Shown in pieces: positions 1 through 6,813 of a DNA stretch of 14,745 nucleotides. This stretch comes from an uncultured Rubrobacteraceae bacterium. Its GTDB lineage: Bacteria > Actinomycetota > Rubrobacteria > Rubrobacterales > Rubrobacteraceae. The position numbers were made by a program, and so were the translations under genes. Position 1 is the stretch's first letter. Each line of letters starts with the position of its first letter. Below the pieces are notes generated by a model. The model was not told the DNA's origin. It ran no database searches and saw nothing but the letters and a program-made list of their open reading frames with translations. The stretch covers positions 1 through 14,745 of the forward strand of contig CADCUW010000349.1 of the NCBI GenBank assembly GCA_902805985.1, written 5' to 3'.

Positions 1-160
1 CTGGCGGGTCCTCGTCGCGCGCTCCTTACCTGGCACGCCCGCATTCAAGAATTCGCATCTTTATTCGGCAGCACAATATGTCGTGGAAAGCCAGAAGCTT
101 ATCGAGAACGCAAAGGACATCAAGAGGTCATTGAGGCTGCAACCTATGCAGGATCCTGCA
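1..160. other. Left-edge region without a recognisable gene
   Basis: This stretch is visibly less GC-rich than the rest of the window (for example around 45-75). One plus-strand frame is open from base 2 to 283 without a stop, so the 3' end of a gene entering from the left is possible. That frame runs through the dispersed repeat and the MITE before stopping, and the peptide resembles no family I know. A perfect 14-bp palindrome, TGCAGGATCCTGCA, lies at 147-160 just before the repeat. I make no functional call. Confidence 0.3.
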
Positions 161-350
161 AGCGGACTTCGGAGAATGATCCTTCTGAGACTGTCTGAAA
201 AGTCTCTGGGGTACGGGCGCGTGGCCTCCAGAGAGAGGCCGAAGCGCTCCTCTTCGGCCTCTCTGGCTTCCGTATACCGGTAAGATTCACCGCTGAGACG
301 GCACACGAACTACTTTTCAGACAGTCTCTCTAGGCAGTCGGGTGAATAAC
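161..350 (+). repeat. Dispersed intergenic repeat, copy R1 (interrupted by a MITE)
   Basis: The right half of the dispersed repeat is present as two pieces, 161-186 and 329-350. Joined across the inserted element, and counting the duplicated TCT once, they read CCTTCTAGGCAGTCGGGTGA. Copy R4 has CCTTCTAGGACGTACGGTGA at the same place. The left half, which carries the GAACCCCCT core in R2, R4, R5 and R6, is not recognisable here. This copy shows that the repeat existed before the inserted element arrived. Confidence 0.7.
187..328. mobile_element. MITE-like non-autonomous element, 142 bp, inserted into repeat R1
   Basis: The ends are perfect 17-bp terminal inverted repeats: GAGACTGTCTGAAAAGT at 187-203 and its reverse complement at 312-328. 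The trinucleotide TCT flanks both ends (184-186 and 329-331), consistent with a 3-bp target duplication. Removing the element plus one TCT restores the dispersed repeat. The interior holds a strong stem: CCAGAGAGAGGCCGAAG at 228-244 pairs with CTTCGGCCTCTCTGG at 252-266, with a 2-nt bulge. A weaker outer pairing joins 210-216 with 270-278. There is no transposase, so movement would need one supplied in trans. The parent IS family is not identified. Confidence 0.8.
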
Positions 351-408
351 GTTCCCTAGCCACGTCGACGGGGGTGCTGCGGCTTCCGGTGGGACACGGC
401 CCCGGTCC

Positions 409-1128
409 CTAGGCGGCGGGGCCCCGGTCCGCCGTCCCGTCGGGCTCGAGGCGGTCCCTCAGCGCCTCGCGCGCGAGGCGCACCCTGCCCTTGACCGTCC
501 CGAGCGGCAGGCCGAGGAGGTCGGATATCTCCGCGTGGGTGTGGCCAGAGTAGTAGGCCAGCTCGAGTATCTCGACCTGCTCGGGGGGCAGCGTGCCCAA
601 GGCCTCCCCGACCCGCTCGCGCCGGCGGTTGGCCCACGCCTCGTCGAACGCCTCGCTCGGCTGCGAGCGTAGGGCCTCCCGCTCGACGCGGTCCTGGGTC
701 CTCCTGCGGCTCGCCATCGACCGGAGCTGGTCGATGCCGCGGTTGTGGGCGATCGAGAGCACCCAGGTGCGAACGCTGCCGCGCTCGGGGCGGTACCCGC
801 CCGCCGAGCGCCACACCTTGAGGAACGCCTCCTGCGTGAGGTCCTCGGCGGCCTGCCTCTCGCCCATCATCCGGTAGGCGAGCGAGTAGGCGGCCCGACC
901 GTGGCGATCGTAGAGCACGGCGAAGGCCCGCACGTCGCCCCCCGCGACCAGGGGGAGCAGGTCCTCGTCGGCGAGGCGTGAGTGGCCCCCCTCCTGCTCG
1001 TGGCGGCCCGCGTCCTTCCCGTCATGCCTCTCCCCTCGGCGGCCCGGCCGTCTCCGACCGTCGGAGACCCGTGGGCTTTGCGCCCCCGCCTCGCAGCGGG
1101 TTTGCCCTTTCGTGGACGCGCGAAGCAT
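409..1128 (-). CDS. ECF-type sigma-70 family RNA polymerase sigma factor
   Basis: This is an alternative sigma factor that would direct RNA polymerase to a special promoter set. Region 2 is clear in the middle of the protein (LYDRHGRAAYSLAYRMMG, then AEDLTQEAFLKVWR and WVLSIAHNRGIDQLR). Region 4 follows (LGTLPPEQVEILELAYYSG, then a helix-turn-helix with HAEISDLLGLPLGTVKGRVR). The conserved part begins about residue 52 (LADEDL). The roughly 50 residues before it are Arg/Gly-rich and unlike an ECF N-terminus. A better start by context is the ATG at 1025, preceded by GGGGAGAGGC, but it lies in another frame. One extra base in the six-C run at 986-991 would join it to the sigma frame, giving about 204 residues. 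No anti-sigma gene is adjacent. The sigma identity is firm; the 5' end is not. Confidence 0.88.
   Translation of the reverse strand: MLRASTKGQTRCEAGAQSPRVSDGRRRPGRRGERHDGKDAGRHEQEGGHSRLADEDLLPLVAGGDVRAFAVLYDRHGRAAYSLAYRMMGERQAAEDLTQEAFLKVWRSAGGYRPERGSVRTWVLSIAHNRGIDQLRSMASRRRTQDRVEREALRSQPSEAFDEAWANRRRERVGEALGTLPPEQVEILELAYYSGHTHAEISDLLGLPLGTVKGRVRLAREALRDRLEPDGTADRGPAA
1050..1068. promoter_or_regulatory. Perfect 9-bp dyad upstream of the probable sigma-factor start
   Basis: GTCTCCGACCGTCGGAGAC is an inverted repeat with 9-bp arms around a single base. If the sigma factor starts at the ATG at 1025, the dyad lies about 25-43 bases upstream, where an operator or leader hairpin would act. It falls inside the long reading frame only if the 1128 start is used. 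Its function is inferred from position and symmetry alone. Confidence 0.4.
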
Positions 1129-1194
1129 ACACCAAAAGGTGGCCCGAAAGGTGCAGGCGGTAGACTAACCCCGTAGGCGCTCGACGAAAGGGGG

Positions 1195-1887
1195 GTGGTG
1201 GGGGAGAACAGGGGCGCGGACGCGACTATCAGGGTGCTACTGGCCGACGACCACACGATGTTCCGCCAGGGGCTGGCCGGTATCCTGGCCTCCTACGGGG
1301 CCATGGAGGTCGTCGCCGAGGTGCCCAACGACGAAGACGCCCTGCGCCTGGCCCGCGATCTGGCGCCCGACGTCGTGGTCATGCAGGTGCAGATGCCTTT
1401 CGAGCGGGCCAGGGAGACGCTGGGGGCGATGCGCGCCTTCGACGACCCGCCCAAGGTGGTCATCGTCACCATGTTCGAGAGCCCCAGGTACGTGAGGGGG
1501 CTGTCCGAGGTCGGGGCGAGCGCCTACCTGCTCAAGAGCGACTCCGCAGACCACCTCGTCGCCGCCGTCCGCGCGGCGGTCCTCGACCCGGGGGGCGGCG
1601 ACGTCGTCGTGGGGATGCCAAAGGCGCTGCTGGGGAGTGCGGAGGGGGGCTCGGAGGGGACGCTCTTGGCCAAGGAGCTCGAGGTCCTGCTGCTGGCGGC
1701 CCGCGGCCTCTCCAACGGGCGCATAGCCTCCTCGCTGCACATCTCCGCGGCGACCGTCAAGCGCCACCTGGCCACCGTCTACGAGCGGATGGGCGTCCAC
1801 TCCCGCGGCGAGGCGGCAAGGGAGGCGCTCTTGCGGGACTGGATCACCATCGAGGAGATCACCGCCGAGGGCGACGAGGCGGGCTAG
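1195..1887 (+). CDS. NarL/FixJ-type response regulator with an atypical receiver
   Basis: The architecture is an N-terminal receiver (about residues 11-130) and a C-terminal LuxR-type helix-turn-helix (about 155-215, with ELEVLLLAARGLSNGRIA and ATVKRHLATVYERMGV). The acidic pocket (D18, D19), the Thr (T92) and the Lys (K114) are present. The phospho-acceptor Asp is replaced by Gln at residue 64 (VVMQVQMP, codon CAG). It should bind DNA but probably cannot be switched by Asp phosphorylation. GTG codons at 1195 and 1198 are both possible starts; the purine-rich GAAAGGGG just before them fits 1198 slightly better. No histidine kinase is nearby. The gene is divergent from the sigma factor, and its stop overlaps the stop of the convergent gene that follows. 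Confidence 0.9.
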   Translation: MVGENRGADATIRVLLADDHTMFRQGLAGILASYGAMEVVAEVPNDEDALRLARDLAPDVVVMQVQMPFERARETLGAMRAFDDPPKVVIVTMFESPRYVRGLSEVGASAYLLKSDSADHLVAAVRAAVLDPGGGDVVVGMPKALLGSAEGGSEGTLLAKELEVLLLAARGLSNGRIASSLHISAATVKRHLATVYERMGVHSRGEAAREALLRDWITIEEITAEGDEAG

Positions 1888-2237
1888 GCCCGGCCCTCAC
1901 CTTGCGCGAGCCCCGGCCCCGACGCCGCGTCCACCACGGCGAGCAGCCCCCCGATGTCCATGTCGCCGACCTCCTCGTCCCGCCCGTCGGCCACCACCCT
2001 GGCGCTCATGGAGTCCGAGTAGCGCACCTCCACCCGCCAGGGGACGCGCGTCAGCGCCCCCCGGGGGACGGGGGCGGTGTCGTTGTGGACGTGCAGGTGG
2101 GGCCGGAACGTTTCGAGCTCCCGCTCGGCTTCCTCCGGCGGGGCGCTCCTCACGTCGAGGCCGGGGCGGTTGCGGTGGATCGAGAGCGCCACGGCCTCGC
2201 GGTACATCCTGGGCGAGAGGGTCACCAACACGCGCAT
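1884..2237 (-). CDS. Small receiver-like hypothetical protein (117 aa)
   Basis: The start is well supported by AGGAG about 8 bases before the ATG at 2237. The N-terminal half has the spacing of a receiver domain (MRVLVTLSPRMYREAVALSI, then EEAERELETFRPHLHVHND). The acidic pair after strand 1 is missing (TLSP in place of a DDHP-like motif), and Asn occupies the likely phospho-acceptor position. The C-terminal half (PWRVEVRYSDSMSARV, then DIGGLLAVVD) resembles nothing I can name. It has no DNA-binding domain. Its stop overlaps that of the response regulator through a shared CTAG at 1884-1887. It may be a degenerate receiver acting through protein contacts, but this is inference from pattern only. 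Confidence 0.7.
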   Translation of the reverse strand: MRVLVTLSPRMYREAVALSIHRNRPGLDVRSAPPEEAERELETFRPHLHVHNDTAPVPRGALTRVPWRVEVRYSDSMSARVVADGRDEEVGDMDIGGLLAVVDAASGPGLAQGEGRA

Positions 2238-2303
2238 GTTGTGCTCCTATCCGAGAAGAGGGTCCACGCGGGTTGTACCCGCTCGGCGCCCCGTCCACCG
2301 TAC

Positions 2304-2374
2304 GCGAACTTCTTGGAACCCCCTCAAAGCGAAGTTCGCAGAATCCGCCTTCCACGCACTCGGGTGTACAGGAA
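2304..2374 (+). repeat. Dispersed intergenic repeat, copy R2
   Basis: This copy shows the left half of the repeat best. GCGAACTTC at 2304-2312 and GAAGTTCGC at 2331-2339 are perfect 9-bp inverted arms around the GGAACCCCCTC core. The right half (GAATCCGCCTTCCACGC and onward) is more diverged. It lies between the receiver-like gene on the left and the NTF2-like gene on the right. Confidence 0.75.
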
Positions 2375-2479
2375 GGCAAAAGCAAGGACCGTGCTCGGTG
2401 GGGGTGGCATTGGTATTGGCTCTTTAGTTACAATTGCCGCGGTAGCTCCGGTGGGGAGCGCAGGAAAGGAGGAGCGGGT

Positions 2480-2884
2480 ATGGCGGTCGAGGTCGCCCGA
2501 CGGACGATGGAAGCCTACGTCGAAGACCTGCTTGGGGGTCCCTACAAGAGGCACTTCTCCGACGACGTGGTCGTGGCGTTGGTGGGCACCGATCAAGGTG
2601 CCGAAGGACCGGACGGGGCCGAGGCTTGGATAGACCACCTCCACACGGTGGCGTTCAAGGCACGTCCGGAACTCAAGAGCATGATCGTCGACGACGGCCA
2701 GGCGGCGGCCGAGTTCGACTTCGTAGGCGAGCACGTGGGCGAGTTCGGGGGAGTGGCCGCCACAGGCAGGGAGGTGAGGGTGCCCTACGGCGTGGTCTAC
2801 GACCTGCGGGGTGGAGAGATCTCGGCGGTACGCATCTACCTGTCCTTGGAGCTCTTGATGCGGCAACTTGGCGACGCCCCCTAG
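2480..2884 (+). CDS. NTF2/SnoaL-like domain protein (134 aa)
   Basis: The frame is open further upstream, but the ATG at 2480 is preceded by AAAGGAGGAGC, an almost perfect SD, so this start is preferred. The protein is small and soluble. It opens with an amphipathic helix (VARRTMEAYVEDLLGG) and the YKRHFSDDVVVALVGT segment typical of SnoaL-type folds. Alternating strands follow (AAAEFDFVGEHVGEF, VRVPYGVVYDLRGGEISAVRIYL). In this superfamily the cone-shaped pocket can be an enzyme site (isomerase, cyclase, dehydratase) or only a binding site. No diagnostic catalytic pair stands out, so no reaction is assigned. The gene stands alone between repeat copies R2 and R3. Confidence 0.7.
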   Translation: MAVEVARRTMEAYVEDLLGGPYKRHFSDDVVVALVGTDQGAEGPDGAEAWIDHLHTVAFKARPELKSMIVDDGQAAAEFDFVGEHVGEFGGVAATGREVRVPYGVVYDLRGGEISAVRIYLSLELLMRQLGDAP

Positions 2885-2962
2885 CCGGGGCCTCCGGTCC
2901 GTACGGCCCGCCCCGACGGGTGAGGATGGTCCTTCCGAGGGGCGTTACCGAAGGCGCCAGGC

Positions 2963-3050
2963 CGAAGTGCTTGGAGACCTCCTACGGTAGCGGACCGGTG
3001 CTACGCGGACCTCGGAGAACGCCCCTTCTACGAGTTTGGGTGGGTAGGAG
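2963..3050 (+). repeat. Dispersed intergenic repeat, copy R3 (diverged, with an internal extra segment)
   Basis: The right half matches copy R5 closely (CTCGGAGAACGCCCCTTCTA then CGAGTTTGGGTGGGTAGGA). The left half is diverged (CTTGGAGACCTCCTACG). Relative to R5 there are extra bases between CCTACG and CGGACC; they include GTAGC and GTGCTAC, which can pair. It lies downstream of the NTF2-like gene and just past the 3' end of the CAP remnant. Confidence 0.6.
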
Positions 3051-3099
3051 CGATAGGTTGGGAGGGCCGCCGACGAGGCGATCGGGAGCGTACCGCTGC

Positions 3100-3465
3100 T
3101 TAGCGCCGCTTTTCGAAGTCGGCGGTGTACATGATGTACCCTCTGTTCCCCTTGAACGTCCCGGTGGCCGTGCCGATACCCACCTCGCGGAAGCCCCTCT
3201 TGAGTATGTTGGGCCTGTGCGTGCGGCTCTTCATTCAGCGCTTGAAGACGTTCTCCGAGGTGCCCAGGCGCCCCGATCCCCCGGCTATGTTCTCCCCATA
3301 TGTCTTCCACTCATAGCCGTGGCGCTTGAGCCTCTTGCCGACCGAGCCGTTCGGGTAGCTGCCCATGAGCGCGCGGAGCTCCCCCTCCTCGTCCACCAAT
3401 TCCAAGCTCTTGGCCCTTACTACCTCGTGCGTCTCTTCGGACACGTCCCTGCCTCCCTCGTTCAC
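3100..3465 (-). pseudogene. CAP/YkwD-family (SCP-like) remnant with an in-frame stop
   Basis: The C-terminal half is recognisably a CAP domain: RLKRHGYEWKTYGENIAGG, then MKSRTHRPNILKRGFREVG, ending IMYTADFEKRR at the TAA at 3100. A TGA at 3235-3237 interrupts it exactly where the family usually has Trp (the GWMKSPGHR-like motif), so one TGG-to-TGA change explains the break. The reading frame is otherwise intact on both sides. The N-terminal part from the ATG at 3465 is short, lacks a signal peptide and does not show the usual His-containing first CAP helices, so the 5' portion is also lost or rearranged. CAP proteins of this kind are normally secreted. This copy is probably non-functional. 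Confidence 0.75.
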
Positions 3466-3618
3466 TGCGCTCCGGCTCCGGCCACTTCCCGTGCTCCGGC
3501 CCCGGCCCGAATGTCACCCGCCAGGCCACCCTTGTGGAGGCGATCTTGCCGATGCTCAAGGAGCGGAGGGAGCCCAAGACCGGGACCGCGTGCCCGGTCG
3601 TGGTGGGCCTATCCTCGG

Positions 3619-5430
3619 TCAAGCGCCACCCGGGGCGTCCGGCTGGGGACCGCCGCCTGAGGCGGACCCGGTCAGGCGGGCGCCCGTCGCCAGCAGTTCG
3701 CCCATTTCTTCGGCCGCCATGGGTTTGGAGAAGAGGTACCCTTGCGCGAAGCGGCAGCCCAGTTCCCGCAGCCGCTCGGCCTGCTCCACGCTCTCCACCC
3801 CTTCCGCGATCGTCTCCATACCCAAGACACGAGCGAGGTCGATCACCGAGGAGACGATGCCTTCGTCCTTGGGGTCGCGGCCGAGCCCCTCGACGAACGA
3901 ACGGTCGACCTTAAGGAAGTCCACGGGCAAGCGTTTGAGGTAAGAGAGCGAGGAGTAGCCGGTCCCGAAGTCGTCTATTATCATCTTCGCCCCCAGGCGC
4001 CTCAGCCGTTCGACGGGTAGACCGTTCTGGGCGCTTTCTATCAGGACGTTCTCGGTGATCTCCAGGTCCAGGCTCCCCGGCTCCAGCCGGGATTCTCGCA
4101 AGACCCGGGCCACGTCCTGCACGAGCCCCGGGTAACGGAACTGCCTGCCGGATATGTTCACGCAGACCACCAGCGGGGGATCGATCGGGTGGAGAGTCTG
4201 CCACTCCCGCGCCTGACGGCAGGCCTCCTCCAGCACCCAACGCCCGATGGGGACGATCAGCCCGCTTTCCTCCGCCTGCGGGATGAACCCCGCGGGGGGC
4301 ACCAGTCCCCGCTCCGGGTGCACCCACCGCGCGAGAGCCTCGACGCCGACGATGGCGCCGGTCTCGAGCAGCACCTTGGGCTGGTAGTGGACCGTGAACT
4401 CCCCAAGCCTTAGGGCCCGCCTGAGGTCGCCCTCCGATTCCATCCGCTCCACGACCCGGGCGTTCATGCTCGGGTCGAACACCGCGTATCCGGCCTTGTC
4501 TTTCTCCTTCGCCCTGTACATGGCGATGTCCGCCTTGCGCAGCAGGTCTTCGGGGCGCTCCCGGGGGGAGTCGGCCAGGACGATGCCCATGCTCAGGGTG
4601 GCGAACACCTCGCGCCCTTCCACGACGAATGGCTCCCGAAGCGCGTCCACGATCCTGTCGGCGACGCCGGTCGCCCGGCTTGCGTCCGGGGCGTCTTCGA
4701 TCAGGACGACGAACTCGTCGCCGCCGAACCGCGCGAGCGTGTCTTCGCGGCGCAGGGAGCCCTCCAGGCGCCCGGCCAGCGCCACGAGGAGGCGGTCGCC
4801 CGCCTCGTGGCCCAGGGAGTCGTTGACGACCTTGAAGTCGTCCAGGTCCATGAAGCACACAGCGACCCGCCCCTCCCGCCGATCCGCCCGCTTCAGGGCG
4901 TGCTCGAGGCGGTCCATCAGCAAAACCCGGTTGGGGAGACCGGTCAAGGGGTCGTGGAGGGCCTGATGCCTCAACTGGTCCTCTAGCGCCCTGCGCTCGG
5001 TGACGTCCCGCTGGTTGGCCATCCAGTGGGTAATCTCCCCGGCATCGTCGACCATCGGCAAGATGTACCACGCGAGGACGTACTCCGAGCCGTCCTTGCG
5101 GTAGTTGGTAATCTCCCCCCCGTAGAACGGTTTCCCCTGGGAGAGGCAGCGCCGCAGCCTGTCGAGCTCCGCCCGGTCGGTTTTCGGCCCCTGGAGGATG
5201 CGCGGCGTCTTGCCCAGGACCTCCTCGGCCGCGTAGCCGGTCATCCGGCAGAACCCGTCGTTGACGTAGACGATCTCGGGGCCGGGAAGATCGAGCCCGG
5301 CGGTGGTGATCAGGACAGCCTCGTCTACGTGGTCGATGGCGGCGTCTATCACGCGGGCGAGCCTCTCGTCCCGCTTGAGGCCGGGCTGCTTCACGCCCGG
5401 GTTATACCATCGGCTTGAGGAATCGGGCAT
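3619..5430 (-). CDS. PAS-GGDEF-EAL c-di-GMP cyclase/phosphodiesterase (603 aa)
   Basis: The start at 5430 is backed by AAGGAG about 9 bases upstream. Domains: PAS about 25-148, GGDEF about 155-315, EAL about 335-585, then a short Gly/Pro tail. No membrane segment is evident, so it is likely cytosolic. The cyclase signature is intact (FGGDEF, 235-240) with an inhibitory RxxD site five residues upstream (R227-D230). The phosphodiesterase signature also looks intact: E364 in EALARW, N425, E457 and E460 in LEITEN, D486 and D487 in DDFGTGYSS, K507 in LKVDRSF, E543 in AEGVE. Both activities are therefore plausible, with PAS input setting the balance. The PAS domain resembles a LOV domain (GKTPRILQGPKTD), but Pro76 sits where the flavin-reactive Cys would be. 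The gene stands alone. Confidence 0.95.
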   Translation of the reverse strand: MPDSSSRWYNPGVKQPGLKRDERLARVIDAAIDHVDEAVLITTAGLDLPGPEIVYVNDGFCRMTGYAAEEVLGKTPRILQGPKTDRAELDRLRRCLSQGKPFYGGEITNYRKDGSEYVLAWYILPMVDDAGEITHWMANQRDVTERRALEDQLRHQALHDPLTGLPNRVLLMDRLEHALKRADRREGRVAVCFMDLDDFKVVNDSLGHEAGDRLLVALAGRLEGSLRREDTLARFGGDEFVVLIEDAPDASRATGVADRIVDALREPFVVEGREVFATLSMGIVLADSPRERPEDLLRKADIAMYRAKEKDKAGYAVFDPSMNARVVERMESEGDLRRALRLGEFTVHYQPKVLLETGAIVGVEALARWVHPERGLVPPAGFIPQAEESGLIVPIGRWVLEEACRQAREWQTLHPIDPPLVVCVNISGRQFRYPGLVQDVARVLRESRLEPGSLDLEITENVLIESAQNGLPVERLRRLGAKMIIDDFGTGYSSLSYLKRLPVDFLKVDRSFVEGLGRDPKDEGIVSSVIDLARVLGMETIAEGVESVEQAERLRELGCRFAQGYLFSKPMAAEEMGELLATGARLTGSASGGGPQPDAPGGA

Positions 5431-5529
5431 CGGCGCAAATCTCCTTCAACGTTTCCGTGCAGGTATCGTGCCCGCGTCCTCCTCGCGCCCGCGGTGATCC
5501 CGCGTTGTTTACCCGGAACCGGGGCCGAC

Positions 5530-5724
5530 CTATCCTTCCCGCGCGTCCTCCAGGCCCTCGGCGAACCCCATCAGGTACGAGCGCAGCCCGTCCTCGCCGA
5601 AGACGTCGAGCAACTCTATAAGGGCCGAGGGGTCTGGCCGCTCGCCTCGGCTACCCTCGTCCACGCCGCGCACGTACAGGTTCGCGTTCTCCTCGCCGCT
5701 CGAGCCGCCTTCCATGCGAGGCAT
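5530..5724 (-). CDS. Small acidic hypothetical protein (about 64 aa)
   Basis: The frame is open back to 5847, but the residues before the ATG at 5724 are Arg-rich filler and a promoter-like pair lies within that stretch. A start at 5724 (or the ATG at 5715) is therefore preferred; GGGG lies 4 bases before the first. The product is acidic and ends in a likely helix (SALIELLDVFGEDGLRSYLMGFAEGLEDA). No family is recognised. It is oriented like the PAS-GGDEF-EAL gene, about 100 bases upstream of it, so co-transcription is possible but unproven. Confidence 0.45.
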   Translation of the reverse strand: MPRMEGGSSGEENANLYVRGVDEGSRGERPDPSALIELLDVFGEDGLRSYLMGFAEGLEDAREG

Positions 5725-5815
5725 TGTACCCCTAGGCCCCCCTGGCGCCCGGTGCGAGCGCGTGCCATGTCTGCGTTCGTCCTGTCGACATCGCGGATCG
5801 ACCCGACGCGGCCTG

Positions 5816-5844
5816 ATAGTAAAGAGGCAAGTGCGCCCCCGCAA
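5816..5844 (-). promoter_or_regulatory. Sigma-70-like promoter for the small acidic gene
   Basis: On the minus strand TTGCGG (5839-5844) is followed by a 17-base spacer and TACTAT (5816-5821). Transcription would begin near 5809, leaving a leader of about 85 bases before the ATG at 5724. The match is to the general consensus only. Confidence 0.4.
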
Positions 5845-5909
5845 CATCTTGGTGTTCGCCGGATTCGCCCTGCACCCCGCACGCAGCAGGCCCTAGGCTG
5901 GGGACCGGT

Positions 5910-6215
5910 ATGGGGCGAAACCGAGTACAGCGGCCTCGCACGGTCCGGTCGTCGGATAAGAAGGCACCGGCGCACCGGGCCCCCAGGAGACCGCGTCCTG
6001 GGCGGGCATTCTCTGAGAGACCAAGGCCCATACGGGCGGCCCGAAGGCGAAAGGCGGTCGGAGCGGGCGAGAGGGACAGGCGGCGGCTGTTCTTTTACGT
6101 GCTGCTGGCCTCCGTCGCCGCGCAGCTCGCCGCGGTCTTCGCGGGCAGCGGAGCACTACTGGCGCTTCTAACGCTCTTGGGACTGTTGCTGAGCGGGTTG
6201 GTCATCCACTCGTAA
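5910..6215 (+). CDS. Small two-helix membrane protein, hypothetical
   Basis: The C-terminal 42 residues form two hydrophobic segments (about 60-78, RLFFYVLLASVAAQLAAVF, and 81-98, ALLALLTLLGLLLSGLVI) separated by a short turn. The preceding 60 residues are strongly basic (many Arg and Pro), which would keep that end cytoplasmic. The ATG at 5910 has GGGGACC before it, a modest SD; the true start may be later because the basic stretch could be non-coding. No family is recognised and no operon partner is evident. Confidence 0.5.
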   Translation: MGRNRVQRPRTVRSSDKKAPAHRAPRRPRPGRAFSERPRPIRAARRRKAVGAGERDRRRLFFYVLLASVAAQLAAVFAGSGALLALLTLLGLLLSGLVIHS

Positions 6216-6478
6216 GATTGACCCTCCGGGGCGGGGTTTCGCGGCCCGTGCTTCGTGGCCGTCGGATCAACGGGCGGCTTGCCCCCGCCGGTCGCGCGGA
6301 CGTGCTTGTGCCAAACGGGCTGCTTTGTTGACGGATCGGAGCCCAACCGTTGCCTCTGCGCCGGTCTATCGAAGCCACACTAAAGGCGTCGTGCTGCACC
6401 ATGTTGACCGCGGGCCGCGCGCGTCCGATGCCCCGCAACCCGGTGGCGCGCGGCGCCGACTCGCGCTACCCTTGAAGC
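6216..6478. other. Intergenic stretch, no gene seen
   Basis: I found no credible coding region, RNA gene or repeat copy here. Just before the following ATG at 6479 there is a TACCCT at 6467-6472 that could act as a -10 box for a leaderless transcript of the integrase remnant. No convincing -35 accompanies it. Confidence 0.4.
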
Positions 6479-6812
6479 ATGGCGGGGAGCGTATGGGAGA
6501 GGAAGGACGGGCGCTTCGGCGCCGAGTTCCGCTATAAGGCGGGCGGGCTCACGAAGACCCTCACCACGACCAAGGCCACCCGCGAGGCCGCGGACGCCTG
6601 GCCCGCCGGGAAGGAAGCGGACCGCGCCGCCGGGCAGCTCTCGACCGGCTCGCAGACCGTCCGGGATTACCTGGAGGAGTGGCTGAAGGACGCCGTCGAG
6701 CCCTCCGTATCCCACAGGACCCACGAGAAGCGCGCCTGGGCCGTGAGGCTCCACATAGCCCCCGCGCTGGGGCGCGTGCGGCTGCCCGACCTCGACGCGC
6801 GCGCGATCCTGC
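6479..6812 (+). pseudogene. Tyrosine recombinase (integrase), N-terminal fragment only
   Basis: The first 111 residues match the start of a phage-type tyrosine integrase. An AP2-like arm-binding domain comes first (MAGSVWERKDGRFGAEF, then TKATREAADAW). The SAM-like core-binding domain follows (TVRDYLEEWLKDAVEPSVSH, LHIAPALGRVRLPDLDAR). Similarity stops abruptly about 6812, where a different gene's tail begins in another frame. The catalytic domain with its R-H-R-Y residues is absent, so this cannot recombine DNA. It looks like the scar of a former integrative element. No attachment site is visible beside it. Confidence 0.8.
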
Positions 6813-6813
6813 G

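Noticed and set aside
61..306. Minus-strand 81-residue open frame over the MITE
   Set aside because: It is made of the inverted repeats and internal hairpin of the element, with no start support or family resemblance.
3498..3640. Plus-strand peptide VEAILPMLKERREPKTGTACPVVVG
   Set aside because: It looks somewhat protein-like, but there is no SD or recognisable family, and the frame continues antisense into the c-di-GMP gene. It may be a gene fragment, but I cannot support it.
3911..5071. Minus-strand 386-codon frame inside the PAS-GGDEF-EAL gene
   Set aside because: It is an out-of-frame shadow rich in Arg, Gly and Pro. The in-frame protein has clear domains.
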